This document shows, one piece after another, positions 36,235 to 44,610 of a DNA stretch of 64,000 nucleotides (the first letter of the stretch is position 1; each line of letters starts with the position of its first letter). The DNA comes from CAZHRK01 sp964534555 (lineage in GTDB: Bacteria; Babelota; Babeliae; Babelales; RVW-14): NCBI GenBank assembly GCA_964534555.1, contig CAZHRK010000001.1, forward strand, positions 248,001 to 312,000, given 5' to 3'. Position numbers and translations under genes: made by a program. The notes under the pieces were generated by a model, which saw nothing but the letters and a program-made list of their open reading frames with translations, was not told the origin of the DNA and did no database searches.

Positions 36235-37577
36235 TATGCAAAAAGCTCTTGTACAAAAAGCGGCCACTTGCTGCTGAGTGCAAAATCTGTTTTAGCGTAT
36301 GAGTAGTCAAGCTTACCGCATGGGAAATAGATTGACATTCCTCGTGCACGATTAAGTTGCTGGCCTGCAGCGCTTGCAATAATACTACGATCAAGTGCTG
36401 TTTTTACTGCGTCAATTGAGCGTATGAGCGAGTCTGTTGAAGCGTGTGTTTTGTACTTATTGCTTTCTGAGGTAATAAGCGTCTGAAGTTCATTACAATA
36501 TGAATGCAGATCAACATAACTTGCAGAACTAAACTGAACACAGCTTCGACGTGCGCGACGAGCAAGGTCCGAAAAGAGTCCTTTATCAAGAGCCGTACAC
36601 TTTCTATAAGCGTCAACAACACTATCAAGTGCGACGCGTACTTGCTCAACAGCGCCTAAGTTAATCGCTGATTGCGTGTAAAAATGAATTTTATTTTTAT
36701 AAAAGTTTTCATATATACGAACAATTCCCTGGCCAATTTGGTGAGCGCTGATTCCCTTGGTTGACATTAAAGATGTTACTGCATGATAGTCCCATCCATG
36801 AGCGAGCTCTACCTCTTGTGACCCAACAAAAATTTCAGCGCAGTCTCGTGTTTGATAGGCGATCTCAAGCATTGCCATGAGACAAGCATCCATCCCGAGA
36901 AGGTCGATTTTTTTGTTTTTAAGCACATTAGTTTTGATCTTTGTAAGGGCTTCTTTAAGCGCTTGGTTATCCATGTAGGTTCGTGAATGCTCATTAAAGA
37001 GAATTCCTCGCGTTGATGTCTCAACTAGATCAAACAAATTACGTGTATCATGTGGTTGGGTGGTGATACCGTCAAGGTGAATACGTGGTGATTCTGCCAA
37101 AATAGCTGGATCAATACTAATTTTTTGTCCGTTGCCAGGCATCCATGGGTGTGTTTTGCTCCACGCTGGATCAATAACCCCAATTCCATGGTTCCATAGA
37201 ACGAGTGAATATTTTTGTGAAGGGTATTTGCGTACTGCCCACGCCATTGAATTAACAAGGTCTTCGGCTTTTGTTCCGTCTGAATGCTCTTTTAAACATT
37301 CATCAAGCACCATTTTCCCTTTGTCTATGCGATAGCGCCATATGCCCGTTTGGTTTGGTGCATGCCATTGAACAAGCGTTGTTAGGTTACTATTTGAACC
37401 AACGATTGCCATATCGCTGAAATTTTTCATTGCATAGCTGCTAAGATTATTATTTGCTTGGACAAACACTAACATTGTCCACTCTGCAGCATTAATATTG
37501 CTTATTGATGCAATAATACCAAGAGCTAATACGCTTATTGTTCGCAGTACAAAGCTGTCCTGACGAATAAAATTCAT
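36234..37577 (-). CDS. Exported clostripain-family (C11) cysteine protease
   Basis: Protein of 447 residues with a signal peptide (VLRTISVLALGIIASIS, cleavage probably after NAA near residue 31). WTMLVFVQANNNLSSYA begins the caspase-like fold. The catalytic His lies in SLVLWNHGIG (near residue 130) and the Cys in LLGMDACLMAMLEIAY (near 228). HEHSRTY-type Arg-specific loops cannot be assigned with confidence. C11 proteases cut after Arg or Lys and often mature by self-cleavage. Being exported, it could act in the periplasm or on host proteins. The frame is open to 37625, but GGGGGAG and the signal peptide support ATG 37577. Confidence 0.88.
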   Translation of the reverse strand: MNFIRQDSFVLRTISVLALGIIASISNINAAEWTMLVFVQANNNLSSYAMKNFSDMAIVGSNSNLTTLVQWHAPNQTGIWRYRIDKGKMVLDECLKEHSDGTKAEDLVNSMAWAVRKYPSQKYSLVLWNHGIGVIDPAWSKTHPWMPGNGQKISIDPAILAESPRIHLDGITTQPHDTRNLFDLVETSTRGILFNEHSRTYMDNQALKEALTKIKTNVLKNKKIDLLGMDACLMAMLEIAYQTRDCAEIFVGSQEVELAHGWDYHAVTSLMSTKGISAHQIGQGIVRIYENFYKNKIHFYTQSAINLGAVEQVRVALDSVVDAYRKCTALDKGLFSDLARRARRSCVQFSSASYVDLHSYCNELQTLITSESNKYKTHASTDSLIRSIDAVKTALDRSIIASAAGQQLNRARGMSIYFPCGKLDYSYAKTDFALSSKWPLFVQELFA

Positions 37578-37600
37578 GACGACTCCCCCCTCTAGAAAAT

Positions 37601-37620
37601 AAAGCCCGGGATTGCCCGGT
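37601..37620 (-). promoter_or_regulatory. Small leader hairpin before the C11 protease gene
   Basis: On the minus strand CCGGG-CAAT-CCCGG is followed by GCTTTATTTT. It lies between the predicted promoter and the start codon and could act as a weak attenuator. Confidence 0.3.
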
Positions 37621-37629
37621 GTCATGTTT

Positions 37630-37659
37630 ATCCTACGTTTATTTATTTCAAAGAATCAA
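37630..37659 (-). promoter_or_regulatory. Possible promoter of the C11 protease gene
   Basis: TTGATT and TAGGAT with an 18-base spacer on the minus strand. Confidence 0.38.
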
Positions 37660-37764
37660 TGATGTCATTAAAAAAGTCTGATTAATTTTCGATTTGATAT
37701 TGATATGAATTCGCGGGTTGGCGGATGCTTCTCTGGCAGCCTCATTAATTTTAATCAATAATTA

Positions 37765-37794
37765 TTTACAATCTGAAAATAAAAGCATTATTAT
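37765..37794 (+). promoter_or_regulatory. Promoter of the 504-residue protein gene
   Basis: TTTACA and TATTAT with an 18-base spacer, about 60 bases before the start codon. Confidence 0.5.
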
Positions 37795-37855
37795 CAAAGT
37801 ATAAGTTTATGAATACCACCAACAGGTAGCGACAAACTGTTTTTAGGGAGATGTA

Positions 37856-39370
37856 ATGATGAGGTTTTCGTTTAGGGTTCGATGCGTGCTGGTAGCCGGT
37901 GGCATGGCCTTACTGCTTGCAGTTGCTTATGTGCAGGCAGGGACTTCTCGCCTAACTGCTGCCACACCGGTAGAGGCTGATCCTTTTTCCAGGCCACCAA
38001 GAGCAGAAGTTTTTAGACGTCTCCATGAGGGTGGTGCAGCTTCTTCTGCAAGGCTGAGTCCTGTTTCAGGGGATGGTTCTGGTGGATCATCAAGAAGGGG
38101 TGTTGGCCCTGTTCTGAATAAAAGTTATAAACCAGCTGGCGCGCCAACTGGCAGCCTCCCTTCGCTTGCGGTAACACCGCGATCAGGCTCATCTTTATAT
38201 GATCGCACTCCTGCACGAGGAGGACTTGATGATGGGAGCCTTTCTACCGAGTCTGTAATGAGCACAAGAGCTTTAAGCGGTTCAGAAAGCCCTTTATCAA
38301 CGGTTGATGACGATACTCCTGCGCCTGCTGTTGTTTTGCCCCGCTTGCCTTTATCAAAAGCGCCACATGCCGCACCAAAAGAAGTTTATGTAAAGCCAGC
38401 TGTTGTTGATACGACTGATAGATTGCCTTATCCTGCTGCTACAGGACGATCAACTGATACCATGAGCTCTTTGAGCCCGGTTGAAAAAATAGTGATGACT
38501 TCTCGTTCTTTAGCGGAGAGAGGCTTAACGAGTCGCGCTGTAGTTGGGGTTATTAATCCCTATAAAGTATTTGATGGTTTGCGATTACCACAACGTGTTC
38601 CAGCTGATGAGGGGCCCTCTGTTGAACGAATGTCTCATATGACATTTGATAATAGAACAGGTAAAAATCTTGTTATTAAAATTGAGATGTCAACGTCGGT
38701 GAATCATGAAGACTGGCCTGTGGGTGCGCTTACGCATGCAGGATTACCTCGCTCTTTAGTTTATTATTATTACCTTGCATATGATAATGCTGTCATGATC
38801 AAAGTTCCCAATATTTATAATGTTCGACTCACTGTTGCAAGTGTTCCTGTTCAGCAAAGGCGCCCGCGACTAGCAGCTGTTGGGCTACCAGAGGATGAGG
38901 CTTTTGCTCCAGACGATTTAGCTGTGCTTAGAGCAGGCATGCCGACCTTTGTGATGCGGTTTGTTGATGCTTGGTTTAACTCAAAAGTAGTTAAAGAAGA
39001 AATTGGCGGCTGGGTTGTGATGGATGATATAAGGGATGCTGCGGCAAAGCCAAGGGTAGAGACATATATGCCATTTCATATGGCAGACCTGCTCATAGAG
39101 TCAATTAATTCGCTTATAACAACGCATCAGGTTCGATCTGCTGATGAAGAAGAGATCCCTTACTATGGGATGTTTGTTTTTCGCGGGAGTGATGTAACCT
39201 CGTCTGCCGCGCACCATCTAAAATATTTTACGCGCAATAAAAAAAGCATTCAGCTGAGTGATACACCTTATCCAGGGGACCATGATCCTGCTTTTAAGTC
39301 TGTCATTGATCCACTAGGAACTGGTCGCGCAGAAGGTCCTTCAGGTATGTTTCCACGATTAGGTAGATAG
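37856..39370 (+). CDS. Exported Ser/Pro-rich protein, unknown function
   Basis: Protein of 504 residues. A signal peptide (VLVAGGMALLLAVAYVQA, residues 11-28) is followed by about 170 residues rich in Ser, Pro, Gly and Arg that look disordered. A folded region starts near residue 258 with MTFDNRTGKNLVIKIEM and includes a Tyr run, VRLTVASVP, and FVMRFVDAWFNSK. No enzyme motif is seen. The N-R-T-G-K beta opening could be an Ig-like or similar sandwich. GGGAG precedes the start, with a two-codon ATG-TAA directly before it at 37851. It has its own promoter and terminator. Confidence 0.72.
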   Translation: MMRFSFRVRCVLVAGGMALLLAVAYVQAGTSRLTAATPVEADPFSRPPRAEVFRRLHEGGAASSARLSPVSGDGSGGSSRRGVGPVLNKSYKPAGAPTGSLPSLAVTPRSGSSLYDRTPARGGLDDGSLSTESVMSTRALSGSESPLSTVDDDTPAPAVVLPRLPLSKAPHAAPKEVYVKPAVVDTTDRLPYPAATGRSTDTMSSLSPVEKIVMTSRSLAERGLTSRAVVGVINPYKVFDGLRLPQRVPADEGPSVERMSHMTFDNRTGKNLVIKIEMSTSVNHEDWPVGALTHAGLPRSLVYYYYLAYDNAVMIKVPNIYNVRLTVASVPVQQRRPRLAAVGLPEDEAFAPDDLAVLRAGMPTFVMRFVDAWFNSKVVKEEIGGWVVMDDIRDAAAKPRVETYMPFHMADLLIESINSLITTHQVRSADEEEIPYYGMFVFRGSDVTSSAAHHLKYFTRNKKSIQLSDTPYPGDHDPAFKSVIDPLGTGRAEGPSGMFPRLGR

Positions 39371-39395
39371 TAAGACCATAATACACGAGTTTTTA

Positions 39396-39429
39396 GGGGC
39401 TGCCGGTTCGGCGGCCCCTTCTTAATTTT
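39396..39429 (+). terminator. Terminator after the 504-residue protein gene
   Basis: A GGGGCTGCC-GGTTC-GGCGGCCCC hairpin with one internal mismatch, then TTCTTAATTTT. Confidence 0.75.
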
Positions 39430-39479
39430 GCCCACTGTGCTAGACTAAGCGGCCTAAAATTAGTCGTAAAGGAGCACAC

Positions 39480-41921
39480 ATGGCCTATAATTTTAAAGCA
39501 GTCGAAGAAAAGTGGCGTGCCAGCTGGGCCCGCAATCCATACTTCGCTACAAAAAACAATCGTAGTGGTAAGAAGTATTACTGCCTTGATATGTTTCCGT
39601 ATCCTTCCGGATCAGGCCTTCATGTTGGCCACTGGAAGGGGTATGTGCTATCAGATGTCTATGCACGTATGAAGCTGCTTCAAGGATATAATGTGCTCCA
39701 CCCAATGGGCTGGGATGCGTTTGGATTACCTGCTGAAAACGATGCTATTAAAAAAGGTATTCATCCTGCAGTTGGTACAGCAAGCAATATCGCTACATTT
39801 AAGCGTCAGCTTGCGACAATTGGTGCAATCTACGATTGGACTAAAGAGGTTAATACGACTGATCCTGGGTACTATAAGTGGACTCAGTGGATATTTTTGC
39901 AAATGTATAAAGCTGGTCTTGCATACGAAGCAGAAATGCCTATTAACTGGTGCACAAAGTGCCTGACTGGCCTTGCAAATGAAGAAGTAGTAAATGGTGG
40001 GTGCGAGCGCTGTGGTTCAGCTGTTGAACAAAAAAATATTCGTCAGTGGGTGCTTCGCATTACAAATTATGCAGAAAAGCTTCTTGAAGGACTTGATCGT
40101 CTTGAGTGGCCAGAAAAAGTAAAAATGATGCAGCGCAACTGGATTGGTAAGAGCCAAGGCCTTGTTTTCACAGCTCCAGTAAAAGATACCGATCTTACTA
40201 TCCAAACCTACAGCGCGCACTTTGAGGCATTTGCAGCAGATTCATTTGTTGTCATCGCTCCAGAACACCCATTTCTACCGACCTTGCTCGAGGGTGTGCC
40301 TAATAAAAAAGAAATTTTAGCGTATGCAGCAAAAATGGTGCAAGATCGTAAAGTTGATAAAGATCCAGCTCCAGATGGTATTTTTACTGGTCGATATATA
40401 GTTGATCCAGTTGGTAATGGTGATCTTCCTATTTGGGTTGCAAATTTTGCCCTGGCGCATTACGGCACAGGTATTGTCAAATGTTCTGCTCATGACGAGC
40501 GTGACTTTGCTTTTGCTAAAAAGTTTGGGATTAAACTTAAAACCGTTCTTTATCCAGCTGACCCTGCGGAAGCAGAAAAAGTACGCAATCTTGAATATTG
40601 CTACACAGACATGAAAAACGGAATTCTCCAGGCGCCTGCAGTATTTGCAGGAAAACGAGCTGGGGATTGCCGTGACGAGATTGTTGCGTATTGCCAGAGA
40701 GAAGGTCTTGCTGAGCCAAAAACTGCTTACAAGCTTCGCGATTGGGTATTTTCTCGTCAGCGCTACTGGGGTGAGCCTATTCCTCTTATTCATTGCCAAA
40801 AGTGTGGAATTGTTCCTGTTCCAGAAAGCAAGCTTCCGGTGCTTCTGCCTGAGGTTGATCGCTATGAGCCAACAGGAACAGGTGAATCACCGCTTGCTGG
40901 TGTTGAGTCATGGGTGAATGTGGCATGTTATGAGTGCGGGGGCGCCGCTCGTCGTGAAACAAACACTATGCCACAATGGGCTGGTTCATGTTGGTATTTC
41001 TTACGCTACCCAAATCCAGCGCTAGAGAGTCAGGCATTTACGCAAGATGATATGAAATACTGGACACCAGTAGACCTTTATGTTGGTGGAATTGAACATG
41101 CAATCCTTCATCTGCTGTATGCGCGTTTTTATGTTAAAGTGCTTTATGATCTAGGGCATTTGCCATTTGATGAGCCATTCATGCATTTATTCAATCAGGG
41201 TATGGTTTGCATGAAGTCGCCTACATCAGGACGCGTTGAAAAAATGTCAAAATCTAAGGGTAACGTTGTAAACCCTGATGATATTGTTCAAGAGCTCGGC
41301 TCAGATACATTACGTATGTACATGCTTTTTATGGGCCCACCTGAACTTGATACCGAGTGGCAAAGTGATTCGATTAAAGGTGTACGCAGCTTCTTAAATC
41401 GTGTACATGATTTCTTCAGCAAACAGGGAAATATTTTGCCGCATGGGCAAACTGCAGACGAAAAGAGTCAGCGCAGATTCCATAAATTCCTCAAGGCTTA
41501 CACACAGCGACTTGCAGACTTCAAAGTCAATACAGCTGTTTCAGCAATTATGGAATATTTGAATGATCTTGAGGGCGATAAACTTGTGCTTGATCGACTG
41601 ATGGCACAACAGTTTTTGACTGCCCTTTCTGTTATGGTCCCGCATGTAACCTCTGAGCTATTAGAGCAACTACTCGGCGTCCAGCTTGAGGATATGAAGT
41701 GGCCTGAGTATGATGAATCGCTAGCCGCTGAAAACAGTGTGACAGTTGTTATTCAGGTGAATGGTAAGCTACGCGGTAGCATGGAGCTTGCAAAAGGGCT
41801 TGATCAAGCCGCAGTCGAACCGCAAGCGCGTGCAATTATACACAACTGGCTCGACGGAAAAAACGTTGTAAAAGTTGTCTACGTGAAAGATAAACTGATC
41901 AGTTTTGTTGTTAAAGACTAA
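39480..41921 (+). CDS. leuS: Leucyl-tRNA synthetase
   Basis: Class I synthetase of 813 residues. HIGH is HVGH at residues 48-51 within GSGLHVGHWKGYVLSD, where most homologues have HPEGY. KMSKS at 588-592 is followed by KGNVVNPDDIV. A zinc knuckle CTKC and CERC lies near 160-180. The editing domain lies between about residues 220 and 400, with its hydrolytic region APDGIFTGRYIVDPV and HDERDFAF. The C-terminal domain ends VNGKLRGSMELAKG and VVYVKDKLISFVV. Length is slightly short of the usual 860, with loss spread over loops. AAAGGAG precedes the start. Confidence 0.97.
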   Translation: MAYNFKAVEEKWRASWARNPYFATKNNRSGKKYYCLDMFPYPSGSGLHVGHWKGYVLSDVYARMKLLQGYNVLHPMGWDAFGLPAENDAIKKGIHPAVGTASNIATFKRQLATIGAIYDWTKEVNTTDPGYYKWTQWIFLQMYKAGLAYEAEMPINWCTKCLTGLANEEVVNGGCERCGSAVEQKNIRQWVLRITNYAEKLLEGLDRLEWPEKVKMMQRNWIGKSQGLVFTAPVKDTDLTIQTYSAHFEAFAADSFVVIAPEHPFLPTLLEGVPNKKEILAYAAKMVQDRKVDKDPAPDGIFTGRYIVDPVGNGDLPIWVANFALAHYGTGIVKCSAHDERDFAFAKKFGIKLKTVLYPADPAEAEKVRNLEYCYTDMKNGILQAPAVFAGKRAGDCRDEIVAYCQREGLAEPKTAYKLRDWVFSRQRYWGEPIPLIHCQKCGIVPVPESKLPVLLPEVDRYEPTGTGESPLAGVESWVNVACYECGGAARRETNTMPQWAGSCWYFLRYPNPALESQAFTQDDMKYWTPVDLYVGGIEHAILHLLYARFYVKVLYDLGHLPFDEPFMHLFNQGMVCMKSPTSGRVEKMSKSKGNVVNPDDIVQELGSDTLRMYMLFMGPPELDTEWQSDSIKGVRSFLNRVHDFFSKQGNILPHGQTADEKSQRRFHKFLKAYTQRLADFKVNTAVSAIMEYLNDLEGDKLVLDRLMAQQFLTALSVMVPHVTSELLEQLLGVQLEDMKWPEYDESLAAENSVTVVIQVNGKLRGSMELAKGLDQAAVEPQARAIIHNWLDGKNVVKVVYVKDKLISFVVKD

Positions 41922-41931
41922 CAAGTACTTG

Positions 41932-41969
41932 AAAGCGAAGTGTTTTGTTTTTTCAGAGCACTTCGCTTT
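41932..41969 (+). terminator. Hairpin after leuS
   Basis: An 11-bp perfect stem (AAAGCGAAGTG with CACTTCGCTTT) and a 16-nt T-rich loop. The only T-run after the stem is the end of the stem itself. Confidence 0.5.
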
Positions 41970-42011
41970 ATCAAAAAATAATGTTTCAAACTTAACCTTC
42001 TTTTAACTGAG

Positions 42012-42425
42012 ATGAATATGAAGATTCTACTAACTCTCCTGATTATGATTCATTCTGTACTTAATGCTGAGATGATTTTAAATGTTTTGGCTGCTGGTGC
42101 TGCAGTGCCTGCTGTTTCTTACTACACACCTGGTGCACCTGATGCTTATCGATTGAATCTGATGGGCGATGCGAGCATTCCTCTTGCTGGAGATGAAGGG
42201 TATGAGCATGACCATGTGTTTTTGAAATTTGCAGATCAGTGGGTCAGACTATCTCTTGTAAATTTAGAAGGTGGTGAGTATTACCTGCATCCTCTTCTTG
42301 ATGCGGTAAATCAAAATTGTATGATGCGTCGTTTGCAGGGTATGAATCAAGAGGGTATGCCAGAATACCAAGAATTAATTTTGCCAGTTGTCCTCTGTGA
42401 TGCACCTTTTGGCGGGGCTGAGTAA
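42012..42425 (+). CDS. Small exported protein 1 of the 42-44.6 kb cluster
   Basis: Protein of 137 residues with a signal peptide (KILLTLLIMIHSVLNA, probable cleavage near residue 19). The mature part is short and beta-rich, with HDHVFLKFADQWVRLSLVNL and then GGEYYLHPLLDA. It ends PVVLCDAPFGGAE. No known domain is recognised. The segment around GGEYYL matches GGRYGLMPFL in the next gene's product, and the end EYQELILPVVLC resembles YHEIKAVPVIP, so the two look like diverged tandem copies. Its stop overlaps the next start (TAATG). Confidence 0.72.
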   Translation: MNMKILLTLLIMIHSVLNAEMILNVLAAGAAVPAVSYYTPGAPDAYRLNLMGDASIPLAGDEGYEHDHVFLKFADQWVRLSLVNLEGGEYYLHPLLDAVNQNCMMRRLQGMNQEGMPEYQELILPVVLCDAPFGGAE

Positions 42426-42790
42426 TGAAATTACTCGTGACATTGATTGTTTTGCTTGCGCCATCGATTCTTGGTGCGAACGTCACAATTAAGGGTGTGC
42501 TTATTCCTGGTGGGCATGCGTTGTACCTTCCTGGACATGGTGGTGAGCTTGATATTTTTACTGGGGTTGAGCGTGAATTCGTGCGCGCTCCTCACTGGGT
42601 TGTTTATTTCGGTATTCATCGTTGCACAATAAATTTAGGCGAGCTCCCTGATGGAGGGCGCTATGGTCTTATGCCTTTTCTAAAGCAGGGTGCAAATCCT
42701 GGCACATTATTTGCAACATTTGCCCAGGAGCTTGCAGGTGGTGATATTGGTTACCATGAAATTAAAGCAGTACCAGTTATTCCTGGATGA
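42425..42790 (+). CDS. Small exported protein 2 of the cluster
   Basis: Protein of 121 residues with a signal peptide (LLVTLIVLLAPSILGA, cleavage near residue 18). The mature domain is predicted beta-rich: VTIKGVLIPGGHALYL, then HWVVYFGIHRCTINL, GGRYGLMPFL and a closing VPVIPG. It appears to be a paralogue of the preceding small protein. There is no catalytic motif, and it carries only one Cys. The product is likely periplasmic or secreted. It is translationally coupled to the gene before it. The following gap of 76 bases may carry a separate promoter. Confidence 0.7.
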   Translation: MKLLVTLIVLLAPSILGANVTIKGVLIPGGHALYLPGHGGELDIFTGVEREFVRAPHWVVYFGIHRCTINLGELPDGGRYGLMPFLKQGANPGTLFATFAQELAGGDIGYHEIKAVPVIPG

Positions 42791-42808
42791 TTAATTCAAG
42801 TCAAAGTG

Positions 42809-42837
42809 TTTACTTATTTATGAGCCTTAGTTCTATC
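42809..42837 (+). promoter_or_regulatory. Possible promoter for small exported proteins 3-5
   Basis: TTTACT and TCTATC with a 17-base spacer. The match is modest; it sits in the only real gap of the cluster. Confidence 0.3.
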
Positions 42838-42866
42838 TTCACAAATATAGTGAAAGGGGTAGAGCT

Positions 42867-43544
42867 ATGATTTTTCTATTGTTGGTTAGCTTTTTGATTC
42901 AAGCGAATTTTCTGTTTCCTGCTGATGGTGCTTCTGCAAAACCTACAATTCAAGTCCCTTCAGACTTGAAAGTCATTTACAACACAGACTATGTTTTTGC
43001 GTATAAAAAAGCAGGAGGAGTTTTTTGGTACGCCCAGTTGAGCTCTCCAACCCCTTCACGGCCAGTCAATCCATTTAGCAGAGCAGCTGTACGATCTCCT
43101 GAGTCTGTATTGACTTCTCCTCGTTTGCACGTTGATTTGCTGGGAACAATGGTTGATGGTGCACGGGGTTTTGTTGTTATAGATAGTAATACTATAAAAT
43201 CAAAGCCATATTTTTCAGGGGCATCTGAGGTTATTATCACAGTTCTGAATGGTAAAGGAACAACTCAGCATCACCTTCCGGCTTCAGCGCTTAAATTTGC
43301 GCCGACTATTTATTTTGTTGGGGCTGAAACAATAGATGAAGGCAGTGTTACTGATCTTACTGGTTTTGATTATTGTGAATGTAGATTTGAAGATGTACCC
43401 CGACCAGATGATGCATCAGTTGATTCTTTTGAGTCCCCTGATGGCAGTATGATTAGAGCCTGTTTTTTCGCTTCATCTGAAAGCGTAGCCGGAGCCGCTC
43501 CTAGTGCTAAAGCTGGGGCACGATGTTTTGAAGATGATGAATGA
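42867..43544 (+). CDS. Small exported protein 3 of the cluster
   Basis: Protein of 225 residues with a hydrophobic signal sequence (FLLLVSFLIQANFLF, cleavage near residue 22). The mature part starts with a beta-like region, then a Ser/Pro-rich linker (SSPTPSRPVNPFSRAA). A second region carries VIITVLNGKGTTQHHLP, and the tail is acidic with three Cys. No family is recognised. The gene overlaps the next by 4 bases (ATGA). An AAAGGGG ribosome site precedes the start. It is probably envelope-located or secreted. Confidence 0.7.
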   Translation: MIFLLLVSFLIQANFLFPADGASAKPTIQVPSDLKVIYNTDYVFAYKKAGGVFWYAQLSSPTPSRPVNPFSRAAVRSPESVLTSPRLHVDLLGTMVDGARGFVVIDSNTIKSKPYFSGASEVIITVLNGKGTTQHHLPASALKFAPTIYFVGAETIDEGSVTDLTGFDYCECRFEDVPRPDDASVDSFESPDGSMIRACFFASSESVAGAAPSAKAGARCFEDDE

Positions 43545-43915
43545 AGACATATTTTTTATTTGCACTATTCTTTTTGAGCTTTCGCCAATCGCTTGTTGCT
43601 TTTAGCATCAAGCCACCTAAGCAGCGTGGTGTTTGTATCATTAGCAAAATTGATGATAGATCAATGCCCTTAAGGTTTTCTTACGATGAGGATCATAAAT
43701 GTGCAGGGTGCTTGGTTGGCGTAGTTCTTGAATCATATGTTTATTGGGTTAAGTGTTCGTACTTTTTGCCGGGTGAGTATGAATTTATTGGGAGAGAAAT
43801 CTATCATGAGCTTGTAGCTGAAGATGCATACAAGCTTGATTTTTTTCATATGGAGACAGGCAAGGTAATGAGGTTAGATGCAAAAAAAGATGAATCTTTG
43901 GTTATTTTAACGTGA
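43541..43915 (+). CDS. Small exported protein 4 of the cluster
   Basis: Protein of 124 residues with a signal peptide (KTYFLFALFFLSFRQSLVAF, cleavage near residue 20). The mature domain has three Cys: GVCIISK, then CAGC, then VKCSYF. A PGEYEFIGREIYHEL segment parallels the GxY beta motif of proteins 1 and 2. No known domain is identified. It overlaps both neighbours by 4 bases, which implies coupled translation. Confidence 0.7.
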   Translation: MKTYFLFALFFLSFRQSLVAFSIKPPKQRGVCIISKIDDRSMPLRFSYDEDHKCAGCLVGVVLESYVYWVKCSYFLPGEYEFIGREIYHELVAEDAYKLDFFHMETGKVMRLDAKKDESLVILT

Positions 43916-44610
43916 AGAATACTATGACTACTATTTTGCTCGCGCTCATAACAATGTGTTTTTTTTCTCAAGAATGTGATGGCGCTGCGTTAGCGCAAAG
44001 ACAGCGTCGTCCAGGTATTTTTTGTCGAGAAGCAATGCCTGAATGTATAATGATTACAAATAAACTGACGTGTGATTTACGATTTCTCTCTAATTCAGGT
44101 CATATATCAGTTGATCGATTACGACCAAGTCTTTTATCCTCAAGTGCTGAAGGTAGGCCAGCGTCTTTAAGTACTGCAACGCTCGCACCAGAGATGTATG
44201 AGGATGACTCCACATCGGAATATTCTGTTGCTGAGCCAGCAAGTGAATTGTATGATTTAGTTAGTTGTTGTGCATCATGCATTACCCTTGCAGCGGGTGA
44301 GTCTCTCTTTATCACCCCAGCTAGTTGGGAGAAGTTTGTTGCTATAGCAGTAGCTTATGCCGGACGATATTACTTACTTGCAGACCTGTCAGAAGACGAT
44401 AAAAAATCAGTGCTTCCACGATTCTCGTATGATCTTTCGATCGATAAAGATGGGAAGAATGTTTTGTTGTCATCATCTGATCATACTCTTCAGATTCCTT
44501 TTCATAAGGCCTCTGAATCTGTTTCACTAGGTGGTGGTCGTGTTGTTTTTGGCGGATCAGTAATAAAGCCGCCAGTGGTTTCTGATCGAGGTGGGGTAAA
44601 AGGAGAATAA
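43912..44610 (+). CDS. Small exported protein 5 of the cluster
   Basis: Protein of 232 residues, with GTG as the coupled start and ATG 43924 as an alternative. The signal peptide is TTILLALITMCFFSQECDGA. The mature part has ECIMITNKLTCDLRFLS, a Ser/Glu-rich linker, then LVSCCASCITLAAGESLFITP and AGRYYLLADL, again ending in a GxY beta motif. Two Cys clusters suggest disulfides. The stop overlaps the transaldolase start (TAATG). No enzyme motif is seen. Confidence 0.7.
   Translation: MKNTMTTILLALITMCFFSQECDGAALAQRQRRPGIFCREAMPECIMITNKLTCDLRFLSNSGHISVDRLRPSLLSSSAEGRPASLSTATLAPEMYEDDSTSEYSVAEPASELYDLVSCCASCITLAAGESLFITPASWEKFVAIAVAYAGRYYLLADLSEDDKKSVLPRFSYDLSIDKDGKNVLLSSSDHTLQIPFHKASESVSLGGGRVVFGGSVIKPPVVSDRGGVKGE

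Noticed and set aside
40317..40799. Minus-strand open frame inside leuS
   Set aside because: It lies wholly within a conserved synthetase gene and has biased, unlikely composition.
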